A stretch of DNA of 64,000 bases from Pseudomonas sp. ERMR1:02 (GTDB taxonomy: Bacteria > Pseudomonadota > Gammaproteobacteria > Pseudomonadales > Pseudomonadaceae): the NCBI RefSeq assembly GCF_002277815.1, contig NZ_NKJI01000015.1:1-64000 (forward strand). Reading direction: 5' to 3'. The first letter of the stretch is position 1. Each line of letters starts with the position of its first letter. The position numbers and the translations under genes were made by a program. This document shows, in pieces, positions 45,341 through 56,000 of this stretch. The notes below the pieces were generated by a model. That model did not search any database, was not told where the DNA came from, and saw nothing but the letters and a program-made list of their open reading frames with translations.

Positions 45341-45410
45341 TCTTCGCGGGCAAGCCTCGCTCCTACAAGATCCCCACCGTCTGTAGGAGCGAGGCTTGCC
45401 CGCGAAGAAC
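45341..45410. repeat. REP palindrome pair
   Basis: TTCGCGGGCAAGCCTCGCTCC and its inverted copy GGAGCGAGGCTTGCCCGCGAA. Confidence 0.9.
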
Positions 45411-45429
45411 GATAATGCGGTGTAGAGCC

Positions 45430-46359
45430 CTACACCTTCTCGAGCTTCTTCTCATGCGCCGTAACCTGCTGGCACAACTCGATCATCTGCTCGCGCATCC
45501 AGCGGTTGGCCGGGTCCTGGTCGGTGCTTTCGTGCCAATAGAGGTGGGTTTCCACCGGCGGCACATCGTTGACCGGCAAACTGAAGGCATGCAGATCGTT
45601 ACGGCGGGCGAAGCGCTCCGGCACGGTCATCACCATGTCGGTCTGCTGCAACACTTGTGAGGCCATCAGGTAATGCTGGGAGCGCAATGCGATCTTGCGC
45701 TGGATACCCATCTTGCCCAAAGCCAGATCGACATGGCCGAGACCGCTGCGACGGCTGGAAATATGGATGTGGGTCAGGCCCAGGTAATCATCCAGGGTGA
45801 ATTTATCCTTGGTCGCCAGCGGATGCCCCTTGCGCATCGCACAGACGTAGCGGTCTTCCATCAGCTTGACGTGGCGCACCTGCGGGTCGGTGTTGAGTGG
45901 CGCATCCACGGCGAAATCGAGGCGACCGGCCGCCAGTTCCTTGGTGGTTTCGCGACGCTTGGACAGGAAACTCTCAATGATCACCGTCGGCGCGAGGCGG
46001 CGCAGGCGCTGGAACAGCGGCGGCAGAATCACCGCTTCGGTAAGGTCGGTCATGCTGATGCGATAGGTCTTGACCGCCTGCAGCGGGTTGAAAATGCGGC
46101 TTTCCTGCACCGATACCCGCAGCAGCGAGAGGGCGTTGCGCACCGGGCCGATGATGTTCTGTGCCATCGGCGTGGGCACCATGCCTTGGGCGGTGCGTAC
46201 GAACAACGGATCGTTGAAGGTCTCGCGCAGACGGGCCAGGGCGTTCGACACCGCCGGTTGGGTAATGCCGACAATCTGCCCGGCGCGGGTCAGATTGGCT
46301 TCGGTGTAGATCGCGTCGAAGACGATGAAAAGGTTGAGGTCGACCTTGCTCAGATTCAT
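45430..46359 (-). CDS. LysR-type transcriptional regulator
   Basis: 309 aa. The winged HTH is at residues 1-65 (VDLNLFIVFDAIYTEANLTRAGQIVGITQPAVSNALARLRE), followed by a ligand-binding co-inducer domain (RISMTDLTEAVILPPLFQRLR ... HIHISSRRSGLGHVD). The CDxxG-type positions resemble nodD/leuO-like members. Divergent from the acyl-CoA dehydrogenase at 46524, which is the likely target. No specific T-N11-A box was established in the intergenic DNA. Confidence 0.88.
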   Translation of the reverse strand: MNLSKVDLNLFIVFDAIYTEANLTRAGQIVGITQPAVSNALARLRETFNDPLFVRTAQGMVPTPMAQNIIGPVRNALSLLRVSVQESRIFNPLQAVKTYRISMTDLTEAVILPPLFQRLRRLAPTVIIESFLSKRRETTKELAAGRLDFAVDAPLNTDPQVRHVKLMEDRYVCAMRKGHPLATKDKFTLDDYLGLTHIHISSRRSGLGHVDLALGKMGIQRKIALRSQHYLMASQVLQQTDMVMTVPERFARRNDLHAFSLPVNDVPPVETHLYWHESTDQDPANRWMREQMIELCQQVTAHEKKLEKV

Positions 46360-46523
46360 TTACGCGGCTCTCTTATTGTGTGGACGGGTAGCCTTGGCTA
46401 TCAGTCGATCATATATCGGTGATGAATGTTAATACACGCCGAGAATAGGCTAGGTAAATTATCAACGCTGTTCTAGCATCGATTGCATGACCTAAACAAC
46501 CTCCCGCAAGAAGGTAGCTGCCC

Positions 46524-47753
46524 ATGGATTTCGCTTATTCGCCCAAGGTTCAGGAACTGCGTGAGCGCGTGACCGCGTTCATGGACACCTACGTTTATCC
46601 CGCCGAAGCCGTGTTCGAGCGCCAGGTCGCAGAAGGTGACCGTTGGCAGCCGACGGCGATCATGGAAGAACTCAAACTCAAGGCCAAGGCCGAAGGCCTG
46701 TGGAATTTGTTTCTGCCTGAGTCGGAACTCGGCGCCGGCCTGACCAACCTCGAATACGCGCCTCTGGCTGAAATCATGGGCCGCTCGCTGCTGGGCCCGG
46801 AGCCGTTCAACTGCTCGGCGCCGGACACCGGCAACATGGAAGTGCTGGTGCGCTACGCCAATGAAGAGCAGAAACAACGCTGGCTGGAACCGCTGCTGCG
46901 CGGCGAGATCCGCTCGGCGTTCGCCATGACCGAACCGGACGTAGCGTCCTCCGACGCCACCAACATGGCCGCCCGTGCGGTGCGTGATGGCGACGAGTGG
47001 GTGATCAACGGCAAGAAATGGTGGACCTCCGGCGCGTGTGATCCGCGCTGCAAGATCCTGATCTTCATGGGCCTGAGCAACCCCGACGCGCCACGCCATG
47101 CCCAGCACTCGATGATTCTGGTACCGATCGATACCCCCGGCGTGAAGATTGTGCGTCCGCTGCCGGTGTTCGGTTATGACGATGCACCACACGGCCACGC
47201 CGAAGTGCTGTTCGACAACGTGCGTGTGCCGTACGAAAACGTCCTGTTGGGCGAAGGGCGCGGCTTCGAGATTGCGCAAGGTCGGCTTGGCCCTGGCCGG
47301 ATTCACCACTGCATGCGCTCGATCGGCATGGCTGAACGCGCACTGGAACTGATGTGCAAACGCTCGGTAAACCGCACGGCGTTCGGTAAACCCCTGGCAC
47401 GACTGGGCGGCAACATCGACAAAATTGCCGACTCGCGGATGGAAATCGACATGGCACGCCTGCTGACGTTGAAGGCGGCGTACATGATGGACACCGTCGG
47501 CAATAAAGTGGCGAAGAGCGAAATCGCGCAGATCAAGGTGGTAGCGCCGAACGTGGCCTTGCGGGTGATCGACCGGGCGATCCAGATTCATGGCGGGGCC
47601 GGGGTTTCCAATGATTTCCCGCTGGCCTACATGTATGCCATGCAGCGCACCCTTCGCCTGGCCGACGGCCCGGATGAAGTGCACCGCGCGGCGATCGGCA
47701 AGTTCGAGATCGGCAAGTACGTGCCGAAAGAGATGCTGCGTAGCAGCCAATAA
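46524..47753 (+). CDS. Acyl-CoA dehydrogenase
   Basis: 409 aa FAD enzyme of beta-oxidation type. AFAMTEPDVASSDATN (FAD contact), WWTSGACDPRCKILIFMG, GEGRGFEIAQGRLGPGRIHHCMR, IQIHGGAGVSNDFPLAYMYAMQRTLRLADGPDEVHR. The base Glu lies in the DEVH segment rather than the isovaleryl-type site, so it is a long/branched-chain ACAD of unassigned substrate. GAAGGTAGCTGCCC precedes the ATG. It is divergent from the LysR gene. Confidence 0.9.
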   Translation: MDFAYSPKVQELRERVTAFMDTYVYPAEAVFERQVAEGDRWQPTAIMEELKLKAKAEGLWNLFLPESELGAGLTNLEYAPLAEIMGRSLLGPEPFNCSAPDTGNMEVLVRYANEEQKQRWLEPLLRGEIRSAFAMTEPDVASSDATNMAARAVRDGDEWVINGKKWWTSGACDPRCKILIFMGLSNPDAPRHAQHSMILVPIDTPGVKIVRPLPVFGYDDAPHGHAEVLFDNVRVPYENVLLGEGRGFEIAQGRLGPGRIHHCMRSIGMAERALELMCKRSVNRTAFGKPLARLGGNIDKIADSRMEIDMARLLTLKAAYMMDTVGNKVAKSEIAQIKVVAPNVALRVIDRAIQIHGGAGVSNDFPLAYMYAMQRTLRLADGPDEVHRAAIGKFEIGKYVPKEMLRSSQ

Positions 47754-47767
47754 GTCCGCGTTATCGT

Positions 47768-47850
47768 TCTTCGCGAGCAAGTCGGATCGCCGCACCGCCG
47801 CTCCCACATTTGGAATGCATTCCCCTGTGGGAGCGGGCTTGCTCGCGAAG
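47768..47850. repeat. REP palindrome pair (degenerate left arm)
   Basis: TTCTTCGCGAGCAAGTCGGATC ... GTGGGAGCGGGCTTGCTCGCGAAG between two convergent genes. Confidence 0.75.
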
Positions 47851-47882
47851 GCGTCATCACATTCACCACAGCAACATCAGAT

Positions 47883-49223
47883 TCAATACACCCAAACCTC
47901 AACCCGCCGATTCTTGATCCGCCCCTCATCCGCGCTATTGGCCGCCACCGGCATTACGGCGCCGAAGCCGCGTACCTCGCGCATCACCACGCCGCTTTTC
48001 ACCAGCTCCCGCCGTACCGCCATGGCCCGCAGTTTCGACAACAGGTCGGCGCGCGCCGGGTCGCTCTTGGCATCACCAAATCCCACCAGCGTCACCTGCC
48101 GATCGGTTTTGTCATGCAGCTTTATATAGTCGAGTACCCGCGACAGGTCTTGTCGGGCCTTGTTGTCGAGGCTGGCGCTGCCTTCTTCGAAACGGAAGTT
48201 CACCGTCAGGCGCTGGGCGTGACGACTGAGTCCCTGGTAGCCCTCGGGCATCAGCGCGTTCGGTGTGACGGCCATGGCCTGCACGGTTTGGGCGATAAAG
48301 CCGTTGGCGGCAACAATCGCCTGGCCCTCGCTGCTTTGGGCGAACGCGACCAGCGCCTCGGCCCAGGGGTTTTTCCCCTCAGGCGGCAGGTAAAAGAACA
48401 GCCGGCGGGACAACGGATAGTCTTCGGTGGCAATCAGGCTGCTGAGCGGCAGCATCGCTTGGGATTGGCCATCAACAATCGCCACGGCTTTGGCCTGGCG
48501 CACATAGGGCAGGCCAATGAAACCGATGCCTTGCGGGTCGAGGCTGACCGCGTCGGACAACTGCTCGCTGGATTCGAACCGTTTCGCAGCGCCGCTCAGG
48601 TTTTTCCCACGACCGCTGAGGACCAATTCCTTGAAGGTGTCGTAGGTGCCGGACTGATCATCCCGCGCATACAGATGAATCGTCCCACCGCTGCCGCCGA
48701 CTTCTTCCCAGGTTTTGACTTCGCCACTGAAAATGCGCGCCAATTGCACGGTGTCGAGTTGGTTCAGCGGATTTTGTGGGTGAAGGATGATTGCCAGTCC
48801 GTCGATCGCGATGACCTGTTCGGCACCGGGGCTTTTCAGATCACCCAGCGCCTGGAGGTCAGCCAACTCGCGGTCCTTGATCGGGCGTGATGAAGCAGCG
48901 AGATCGGCGCTACCGGTTTTCAGCGCGCTGAAGCCGGTGCTGGAACCATGGGCCGCCAGCTCCACCTCGACCCGGCGTCCCTGGCCGGTTTCACCAACGA
49001 TGCGCAGTTCATTGGCCTTGTCCGGGGTTTCGCTGTGTACTTTGATAAGGCCTTGTTGGCGCAACAAGCCTTCGACCAGCGCCGGGCCCAATGCCGCGCC
49101 GATGGTGTTGGAACCCTGGATGCGCAGCACCGGGCCTTGTTCGGGCGCAGGTAAGTCGCCAGCCGAAGCCGTAAGCGGCAGCCACGCGCAGAGCATCAAC
49201 AGGAACAGACCGCGCAGCGTCAT
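47883..49223 (-). CDS. PstS-like phosphate-binding domain fused to OmpA-like domain
   Basis: 446 aa, signal peptide MTLRGLFLLMLCAWLPLTASA. Residues ~30-300 form a periplasmic phosphate-binding (PBP-like) module: RIQGSNTIGAALG, DGLAIILHPQNPLNQLD, IFSGEVKTWEEVGGSGGTIHLYARDDQSGTYDTF. Residues ~335-446 are an OmpA/Pal-type peptidoglycan-binding domain (VNFRFEEGSASLDNKARQDLSRVLDYI, GFGDAKSDPARADLLSKLRAMAVRREL, GRIKNRRVEVWVY). It may tether phosphate scavenging to the cell wall. Periplasmic. The fusion pattern is known in pseudomonads; its job is inferred. Confidence 0.9.
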   Translation of the reverse strand: MTLRGLFLLMLCAWLPLTASAGDLPAPEQGPVLRIQGSNTIGAALGPALVEGLLRQQGLIKVHSETPDKANELRIVGETGQGRRVEVELAAHGSSTGFSALKTGSADLAASSRPIKDRELADLQALGDLKSPGAEQVIAIDGLAIILHPQNPLNQLDTVQLARIFSGEVKTWEEVGGSGGTIHLYARDDQSGTYDTFKELVLSGRGKNLSGAAKRFESSEQLSDAVSLDPQGIGFIGLPYVRQAKAVAIVDGQSQAMLPLSSLIATEDYPLSRRLFFYLPPEGKNPWAEALVAFAQSSEGQAIVAANGFIAQTVQAMAVTPNALMPEGYQGLSRHAQRLTVNFRFEEGSASLDNKARQDLSRVLDYIKLHDKTDRQVTLVGFGDAKSDPARADLLSKLRAMAVRRELVKSGVVMREVRGFGAVMPVAANSADEGRIKNRRVEVWVY

Positions 49224-49300
49224 GCCAGCACCTTATATAGCCAAAAGGAGGTGCCGGGAGATTAAGTCAGTAAGGTTTCTAAAAGATGACAGTTTTCCAA

Positions 49301-49389
49301 TGTGGGAGCGGGCTTGCTCGCGAAAGCGGTGTGTCAGATAAATGAATGTCGCCTGACACTCCGCCTTCGCGAGCAAGCCCGCTCCCACA
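49301..49389. repeat. REP palindrome pair
   Basis: TGTGGGAGCGGGCTTGCTCGCG ... CGCGAGCAAGCCCGCTCCCACA. Confidence 0.9.
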
Positions 49390-49410
49390 TTGGATTTGTG
49401 TAGAGTTTGA

Positions 49411-50223
49411 TCAGCTCAATTCAAGCCAGATCGGCGCATGATCCGATGGTTTTTCCATGCCACGCAGTTCGTAGTCCACACCCGCATCCTTGACCCGTGG
49501 CAACAGCCCATGGGACGCCATGATCAAGTCAATGCGCAATCCACGCTTGGGCTCGTCTTCGAATCCGCGGCTGCGGTAGTCGAACCAGCTGAAGCGATCG
49601 GCCACATCCGGGTTGAGGTGGCGGAAGCTGTCCACCAGGCCCCAGTTTTTCAAACGGGCCATCCACTCGCGTTCTTCCGGCAGGAAGCTGCATTTGCCGG
49701 TTTTCAACCAGCGCTTCATGTTGTCCGGGCCGATACCGATGTCGCAGTCTTCCGGCGAAATGTTCACGTCGCCCATGACGACAAGGGAGTGGTCGTTCTT
49801 GAACTGGCTTTCCAGCAGTTGCTGCAAGTCGCTGTAAAAGCGTTGCTTGGCCGGGAATTTGGTTGGGTGGTCGCGGCTTTCACCTTGTGGGAAATAGCCG
49901 TTCATGATGGTCACCGGCACGCCATTGGCATCGGCGAATGTGCCCCAGATAAAGCGACGTTGCGCGTCTTCTTCATCGGTAGCGAAACCTTTGTGCAAAG
50001 CAATCGGTTCCTGGCGCGAGAGCAGGGCGACGCCGTAATGACCTTTTTGCCCGTGGAAATACACGTGGTAGCCCAGGGCTCTGACTTCTTCGAGGGGGAA
50101 CTGGTCGTCGTGGACCTTGGTTTCCTGCAAGCCGATCACATCGGGCTGGTGCTTTTCGATCAGCGCCGCCAGCTGATGAGGACGCGCGCGCAGCCCATTG
50201 ATGTTGAAGGAGACAATCTTCAT
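49411..50223 (-). CDS. xthA: Exodeoxyribonuclease III (AP endonuclease)
   Basis: 270 aa; base-excision repair exonuclease and AP endonuclease. MKIVSFNINGLRARPHQ starts the fold; then the metal/active-site motifs LQETKVHDDQFP, GDVNISPEDCDIG, YRSRGFEDEPKRGLRIDLIMAS and the terminal SDHAPIW. The first M of KIVSFN (50223) matches homologous starts; an upstream extension in frame has no support. Cytoplasmic. Confidence 0.95.
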   Translation of the reverse strand: MKIVSFNINGLRARPHQLAALIEKHQPDVIGLQETKVHDDQFPLEEVRALGYHVYFHGQKGHYGVALLSRQEPIALHKGFATDEEDAQRRFIWGTFADANGVPVTIMNGYFPQGESRDHPTKFPAKQRFYSDLQQLLESQFKNDHSLVVMGDVNISPEDCDIGIGPDNMKRWLKTGKCSFLPEEREWMARLKNWGLVDSFRHLNPDVADRFSWFDYRSRGFEDEPKRGLRIDLIMASHGLLPRVKDAGVDYELRGMEKPSDHAPIWLELS

Positions 50224-50332
50224 GGTCGGCAGTCCTGGCAAAAGGGCGATGCTAGCTGACATGTCGGAATGGGGCCAGTGTTGGGGTGAGGGGATTCATT
50301 GTGTGCTGTCAGATCTTTATTGGCATTTCGGG

Positions 50333-50406
50333 CCTCTTCGCGGGCAAGCCTCGCTCCTACAAGAAATTACGATCCCCGTAGGAGCGAGGCTTGCCCGCGA
50401 AGAGGC
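50333..50406. repeat. REP palindrome pair
   Basis: CTCTTCGCGGGCAAGCCTCGC ... GCGAGGCTTGCCCGCGAAGAG. Confidence 0.9.
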
Positions 50407-50571
50407 CAGTGCAGCCGGCCTCATAATTGACTGACTGATGTATTCCCGGAGCCAACTTGCTCCCACAATGAATGAGTCTGGTCTATACCTGTGGGGGAAC
50501 TGTGTTGCCACCCAGAGGCTCGTACCAACAAGAGCGCAGCCACCCGAGCTGTGCCGGGGAGATCAACCGTC

Positions 50572-51222
50572 ATGCCCGAAAACTCCACCGCCATCGCCGA
50601 TATCCACATGCTCGACAGCGGCTATTCCCGCGAAGCGCGTTCCTTGTTGTACCAGGCTTACCGGCACGAGCCGACGTTCGGTTACCTGTTCGAAGCAGAA
50701 CGTCCCGGCTATGAACAGCGGGTGCGCGCGACTGTGCGGGAGCTGGTCAAGCAACACTTTTTGCAGGACTTGCCGGCCATCGGCCTGCTGGTCAACGACC
50801 GTTTGATCGGCATCGCCCTGATCGCACCGCCGCAACGTCGGCTGGGTATCACCGAAAGTTGGGCCTGGCGTTTGCGGATGGTGTTAAGCACCGGTTTTCG
50901 CTGCACGCGCCGCTACCTTGAGTATCACGATGCGGTCGCGGCATGTGCGCCGTCCGATGCGGTGCATGTCCTGCCGTTACTGGGGATTCATCCGCAATTT
51001 CAAGGCAAGCATTTCGGCGAGCAGTTGCTGCAAGCGGTGCATAACTGGTGCGCGGTGGATGAGAGCTCTCAGGGCGTAATTCTTGATACCGGGGATCCGC
51101 GTTACCTGGAGTTCTACAAGCGTCAGGGCTATGAGGAAATCGGCGAGGTGGCTGTAGGACCGATACGTGAACACGTGTTTTTCCACGCCAACCCCCAGGT
51201 GGTACAAACCGCCACGGCCTGA
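50572..51222 (+). CDS. GNAT-family acetyltransferase
   Basis: 216 aa. The GNAT core covers about residues 90-190: LPLLGIHPQFQGKHFGEQLLQAV (acetyl-CoA loop, R/Q-x-x-G-x-G/A-like) and GVILDTGDPRYLEFYKRQGYEEIGE. The N-terminal ~80 residues are helical and family-specific. Acceptor unknown. ATG 50572 follows GGGGAGATCAACCGTC. It is isolated; the next gene tamA is on the same strand. Confidence 0.8.
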   Translation: MPENSTAIADIHMLDSGYSREARSLLYQAYRHEPTFGYLFEAERPGYEQRVRATVRELVKQHFLQDLPAIGLLVNDRLIGIALIAPPQRRLGITESWAWRLRMVLSTGFRCTRRYLEYHDAVAACAPSDAVHVLPLLGIHPQFQGKHFGEQLLQAVHNWCAVDESSQGVILDTGDPRYLEFYKRQGYEEIGEVAVGPIREHVFFHANPQVVQTATA

Positions 51223-51300
51223 GCGACGAACTTTCGGGGCGCGCCACGCTCTATCACGCTCCCAATGTTTACGAACCAGCTCGTGATAGCATCCGCGCCT

Positions 51301-53027
51301 ATGAAGTTTCCAGGAAGAATTACCAGTGGCGTGCTCATGCTGATTACCAGCTGTGCGGCACTGGCCCAAAGTGAATTGGATGTGCGGATCAAACCGTCCA
51401 ACGATGAACTCAAGGCCAATATAGAGGGCTATATTGGCAGCCTCGGCGATCGTGACGAAGCAGCCTTGTTGCGCTTCAGTCGTGGCGCCGAGGAACAGGC
51501 GCGCAAAGCCGCCCAGGCCTTGGGTTATTACCAGCCGCAGATCGACAGCGACGTGAAGGGCGGCAAGTCGCCGCGCCTGATACTCACCATCGACCCCGGC
51601 GAGCCGGTGCATTTGCGCAACGTCACCATCCGCGTCGACGGCCCGGCGGCCACTCTCAAATCCTTTCATGTACCCAAGAGCCATGCACTGCAAACCGGTG
51701 CCGTGCTTAACCATGGTCAATACGAAGATGCCAAGCGGCTGATCCAGAATCAGGCCTCGCGCTACGGCTTTTTAGCGGCCGTTTCACCCGTTCGAAACTG
51801 TCGGTCGACCCGCGAGCCGGCGTGGCCGATATCGAACTGATCTACGACAGCGGCCCGCGTTACTCGTTGGGCAAGGTCAGTTTCGAAGGCGACACGCCGT
51901 TCGACGAAGACCTGCTGCAACGCATGGTGCCGTTCAAGGCCGGCACGCCGTATGACTCGGAACTGATCGCCGAACTTAACCAGGCGCTGCAATCGAGCGG
52001 TTATTTCGAGGGCGTGCGGGTCGATGCTGCGCCCACGGCATCGAAAAATGACGTGATCCCGGTGGATGTCAAACTGGAAACCCGCAAGCCGCGCACCATG
52101 GGCCTGGGTCTTGGCTATTCCACCGACGTCGGCCCACGGGTCAAGGCCAACTGGACCCGGCACTGGGTCAACCCGCAGGGTCACAGCTATGGCTGGGAGA
52201 CCGAAGTCTCGGCGCCACGGCAAAACGTCGGAGTGTTCTACGACATTCCCCTGGACCCGCCGCTGACCGACAAACTGCGCTTTGCCGGCGGCTATCAGAA
52301 CGAAGAAATCGCCGACAAGGACAGCCTCAGCAAGATGCTGACCCTGGGCCCCGAGTGGCACAGCAAGTTGCCCAGCGGCTGGCAGCGAGTGGTCTCGCTC
52401 AAGTGGCAGCGCGAGGAATATCGGCTTGGCGATGACTCCGGACTCAGTACGTTGTTGATGCCGGGCGTGAGTTATTCGTACCTCAAGAGCGACAACCGCA
52501 TCGATCCGCACAACGGTTATCGCCTGGCATTCGAAACCAAAGTGGCCAAGGAGGGTTTGGGTTCGGACAACAACCTGGTGTACGGCACGGCGCTGGTCAA
52601 AGGCCTGACGACGGTCTTCGATAAACACCGTTTCCTCGGTCGCGTGCAGGTCGGCGGCAGTGCCACCAACGGCTTCAACTCGATCCCGCCGTCGCTGCGC
52701 TTCTTCGCCGGTGGCGACCAGAGCGTGCGCGGTTACGATTATCAAAGCCTGTCCCCGGAAAACAACGAAGGTGACCGCATCGGCGGCCGCTACATGGTTG
52801 CCGGCAGCGTCGAGTATCAGTACTCCATTGCCGAAAAATGGCGGGTCGCGACCTTCGTCGACCAGGGCAACTCCTTCAATACCCTTGAATTGCCGAACCT
52901 CAAGACCGGGGTCGGTATCGGCGTGCGCTGGGTCTCGCCAGTAGGGCCGATCCGCCTCGACCTGGCCCATGCGCTGGACGACGATGGCGGCATTCGATTG
53001 CACTTTTCCATGGGGCCTGAACTGTGA
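51301..53027 (+). pseudogene. tamA: Translocation and assembly module TamA (one apparent base deletion)
   Basis: Outer-membrane Omp85-family barrel with N-terminal POTRA domains, working with TamB in envelope lipid/protein traffic. Signal peptide MKFPGRITSGVLMLITSCAALAQ is followed by POTRA-type repeats. The frames meet at TTTTT 51769-51773 (one more T restores SRYGFFSGRFTR), giving 575 aa, the usual length. The barrel ends GPIRLDLAHALDDDGGIRLHFSMGPEL with the terminal beta-signal. The GTG of tamB overlaps the end. Loss would be unexpected in a healthy genome. Confidence 0.9.
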
Positions 53028-56000
53028 AGCCTGGTTTTGTAAAGCGTGGCTTGACAATAACGCTGCTGGCGATTCTGGCGCTGCTGATGCTGGTGCTCCT
53101 GACGCTGGCCACGGTGCTGGGTACGACGAATGGCAGTCGCTGGGCGCTCGGGTTTGTGCCGGGTTTGAGCCTGGAGAATTTCCAGGGGCATTTAGGTGGA
53201 CAGTGGAGCGCTGACCATGTGCTCTGGCAGCAGGACAGCAGCCGGGTCGAGCTGAACAAGGTGATATTCGCCTGGTCGCCGTTGTGCCTGACGCGCATGA
53301 CCTTGTGCATCGAGCAATTGAAGGCCGATCAAGTCAGCCTGCAATTCCCGCCGAGTGCTGAAGAAGCAAGCAGCGGGCCGATCAGCCTGCCGGATTTGCA
53401 GCTGCCTGTGGCTCTGGAACTGGGCGACGTTCAGGTCGGCAGCCTGCTGTTCAACGGCAGTGAGCAGTTCAAGGGCCTACAACTGGCGGCGCACTGGACG
53501 GTCAACGGCTTGCAGATCGACTCGCTGAAATTGCAGCGCGATGAGTTGAGCCTGAATCTGTCCGGCCTGCTGCAGCCGACCGGTAACTGGCCGCTCAAGG
53601 CTGAAGGCAAACTGACCTTGCCTGCGCCGGGCACCGAGCCATGGGCGCTGGCCCTGACAGTTGATGGCGACCTGCTGAAAACCCTGAATCTGAAAGCCGA
53701 CAGCAGCGGTTACCTGAACGGGCAACTGACCGGCGAACTGCAACCGTTGGTGGAACACCTGCCGGCCAAGGTGCGCATCACCGCTGATGGCTTCAAGCCT
53801 AGCGCCGATCTGCCGGACACTTTGCAACTCAATCAACTGGAGCTCACCGGCGATGGCGATCTGAAAAACGGTTATCAGTTGCTCGGAAAAGCCACATTGC
53901 CTGCCGAACAAGGCCCGGTCGCGCTGCTGCTGCAGGGCAAGGTCGACGCCAACGGCGCGCAGATCGCCGCGCTGGACCTGACGGCCAACGACAAGCAAAG
54001 CCTCAAACTCACAGGGCTTCTGGACTGGAGCAAAGGCTTGAGTGCTGAGGCGAAAGTCGATTGGCTGGACTTCCCCTGGCACCGTCTCTATCCGTTGATC
54101 GACGAACCGGAAGTGGCCTTGCGTAACTTCAAAGGCGAAGTCTCCTACACCGACGGCAAATACCTCGGCCACTTCGATGCTGCGCTGGATGGCCCGGCGG
54201 GCGCATTCAGCCTGACCAGCCCGTTCGCCGGCGACCTGACGAAAATCTACCTGCAACAGATTCAACTCACCGCCGGGCAGGGCAAGGCGGAAGGGCACCT
54301 GAACCTGCAATTCGCCGATGGCGTTGCCTGGGACACCGCGCTGGATCTTTCTGCGATCAACCCGGCGTACTGGGTTGCCGAGCTACCGGGCATTCTTGCC
54401 GGACCGTTGCGCAGTAAAGGCGAGTTGAAGAATGAGAAGTTCAGTCTGACGGCCGACCTCGATCTGAAGGGCAAACTGCGTGGCCAACCGGCCGTCCTGC
54501 AAGCCAAGGCCGATGGCGCCGGCGAGCAATGGAACCTGAATGCGCTGCAAATCCGTCTCGGTGACAACAGCATCAATGGCAAGGGCAGCCTGCAACAGAA
54601 GCTCGCCGGGCAGATCGACATCAAATTGCCGCGTCTGGCCCAGCTCTGGCCGCAATTGCGCGGCCAGATCAATGGTCGGGTCGATGTCGCTGGCACGCTC
54701 AAGGCCCCCCAAGGCAAGCTCGGACTGCAAGGTACACAACTGGCGTTCGCCGACAATCGCCTGCAAAGCCTGAACCTGGACGCCACCCTCGACAGTGCGC
54801 AACGGGCGAAAATTGATCTCAAGGGCAGCGGCATCCAGGCCGGTGATACGTCGCTCGGCACCCTGACCGCCAGCGGCCAGGGTGATATCAAGAACCAGAA
54901 GCTGAGCCTCGACTTGCAAGGGCCGAAGCTGAAACTGGCCCTCGGGCTGGAGGGCGCGCTGGACAAGGGCAGCTGGCGCGGACGTCTGGCCAGCGGCGAT
55001 ATCCAGGCCGGTGGCCAGGATTGGAAGCTGCAAGGCCCGGCAAAACTTGAGCGACTGGCGGACGGCAAAATCAACTTCGGCGCCCATTGCTGGATGTCCG
55101 GCCCGGCCAGTTTGTGCGGTGAAGATCAGCGGCTGATGCCTGAACCGAAGCTGCGTTATCACCTCAAGCAATTCCCGATCGACAGCCTTGCCCAGTGGCT
55201 GCCGAAGGATTTCGCCTGGCAGGGCCGACTCAATGCTGACGTGCAACTGGACGTACCGGCCAGCGGCCCGAATGGTCAGATCAGCATCGATGCCAGCGGC
55301 GGCACGTTGCGGGTCAAGGAAAAGGACCAGTGGCTGGAGTTTCCCTACCAGACGCTGAAACTCACCAGCAAACTCACGCCCAAGCGCATCGACACCGACC
55401 TGAACTTTGTCGGCGGCAAACTCGGTGAATTGATGGTGCAGACCCAGATCAATCCGCTGCCAAAAAACAAACCCCTGACTGGCTCATTCCGCTTGAGCGG
55501 CCTGGACCTGTCGGTGGCACGTCCGTTCGTGCCCATGGTCGAGAAACTGACCGGGCGTTTGAACGGCAGCGGCACGATTGCAGGTACGCTGCTGGCACCG
55601 CAGGTCAACGGCAACCTGCTGCTCAGCGACGGCGAGGTTTCCGGGCCTGAGTTGCCGCTGGAGATTCAAGCCTTGCAACTGCGGGCGGTGATCGCTGGTG
55701 AAACCGTGCAGCTCAATGGCGATTGGAAAAGCGGCAAGACCGGGCAGGGCAGCCTCAACGGCAATATCGCCTGGGGCCAGGCACTGGTGGTGGACCTGGC
55801 GCTCAAGGGCTCGCAGTTGCCGGTCACCGTCGAGCCTTACGCCAAGCTCGAAGTGGCGCCTGACCTGAAAATCTCGATCAAGGACGACAAGCTGGCGGTC
55901 GCCGGCAAAGTACTGGTGCCCAAGGGTGACATCACTATTCGCGAGTTGCCGCCGTCGACGGTCAAGGTTTCCGGTGACACGGTGATCGTCGGCCAGCAGA

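Noticed and set aside
46473..47807. 444-codon minus-strand ORF
   Set aside because: Shadow of the acyl-CoA dehydrogenase.
51762..53057. 431-codon minus-strand ORF
   Set aside because: Shadow of tamA.
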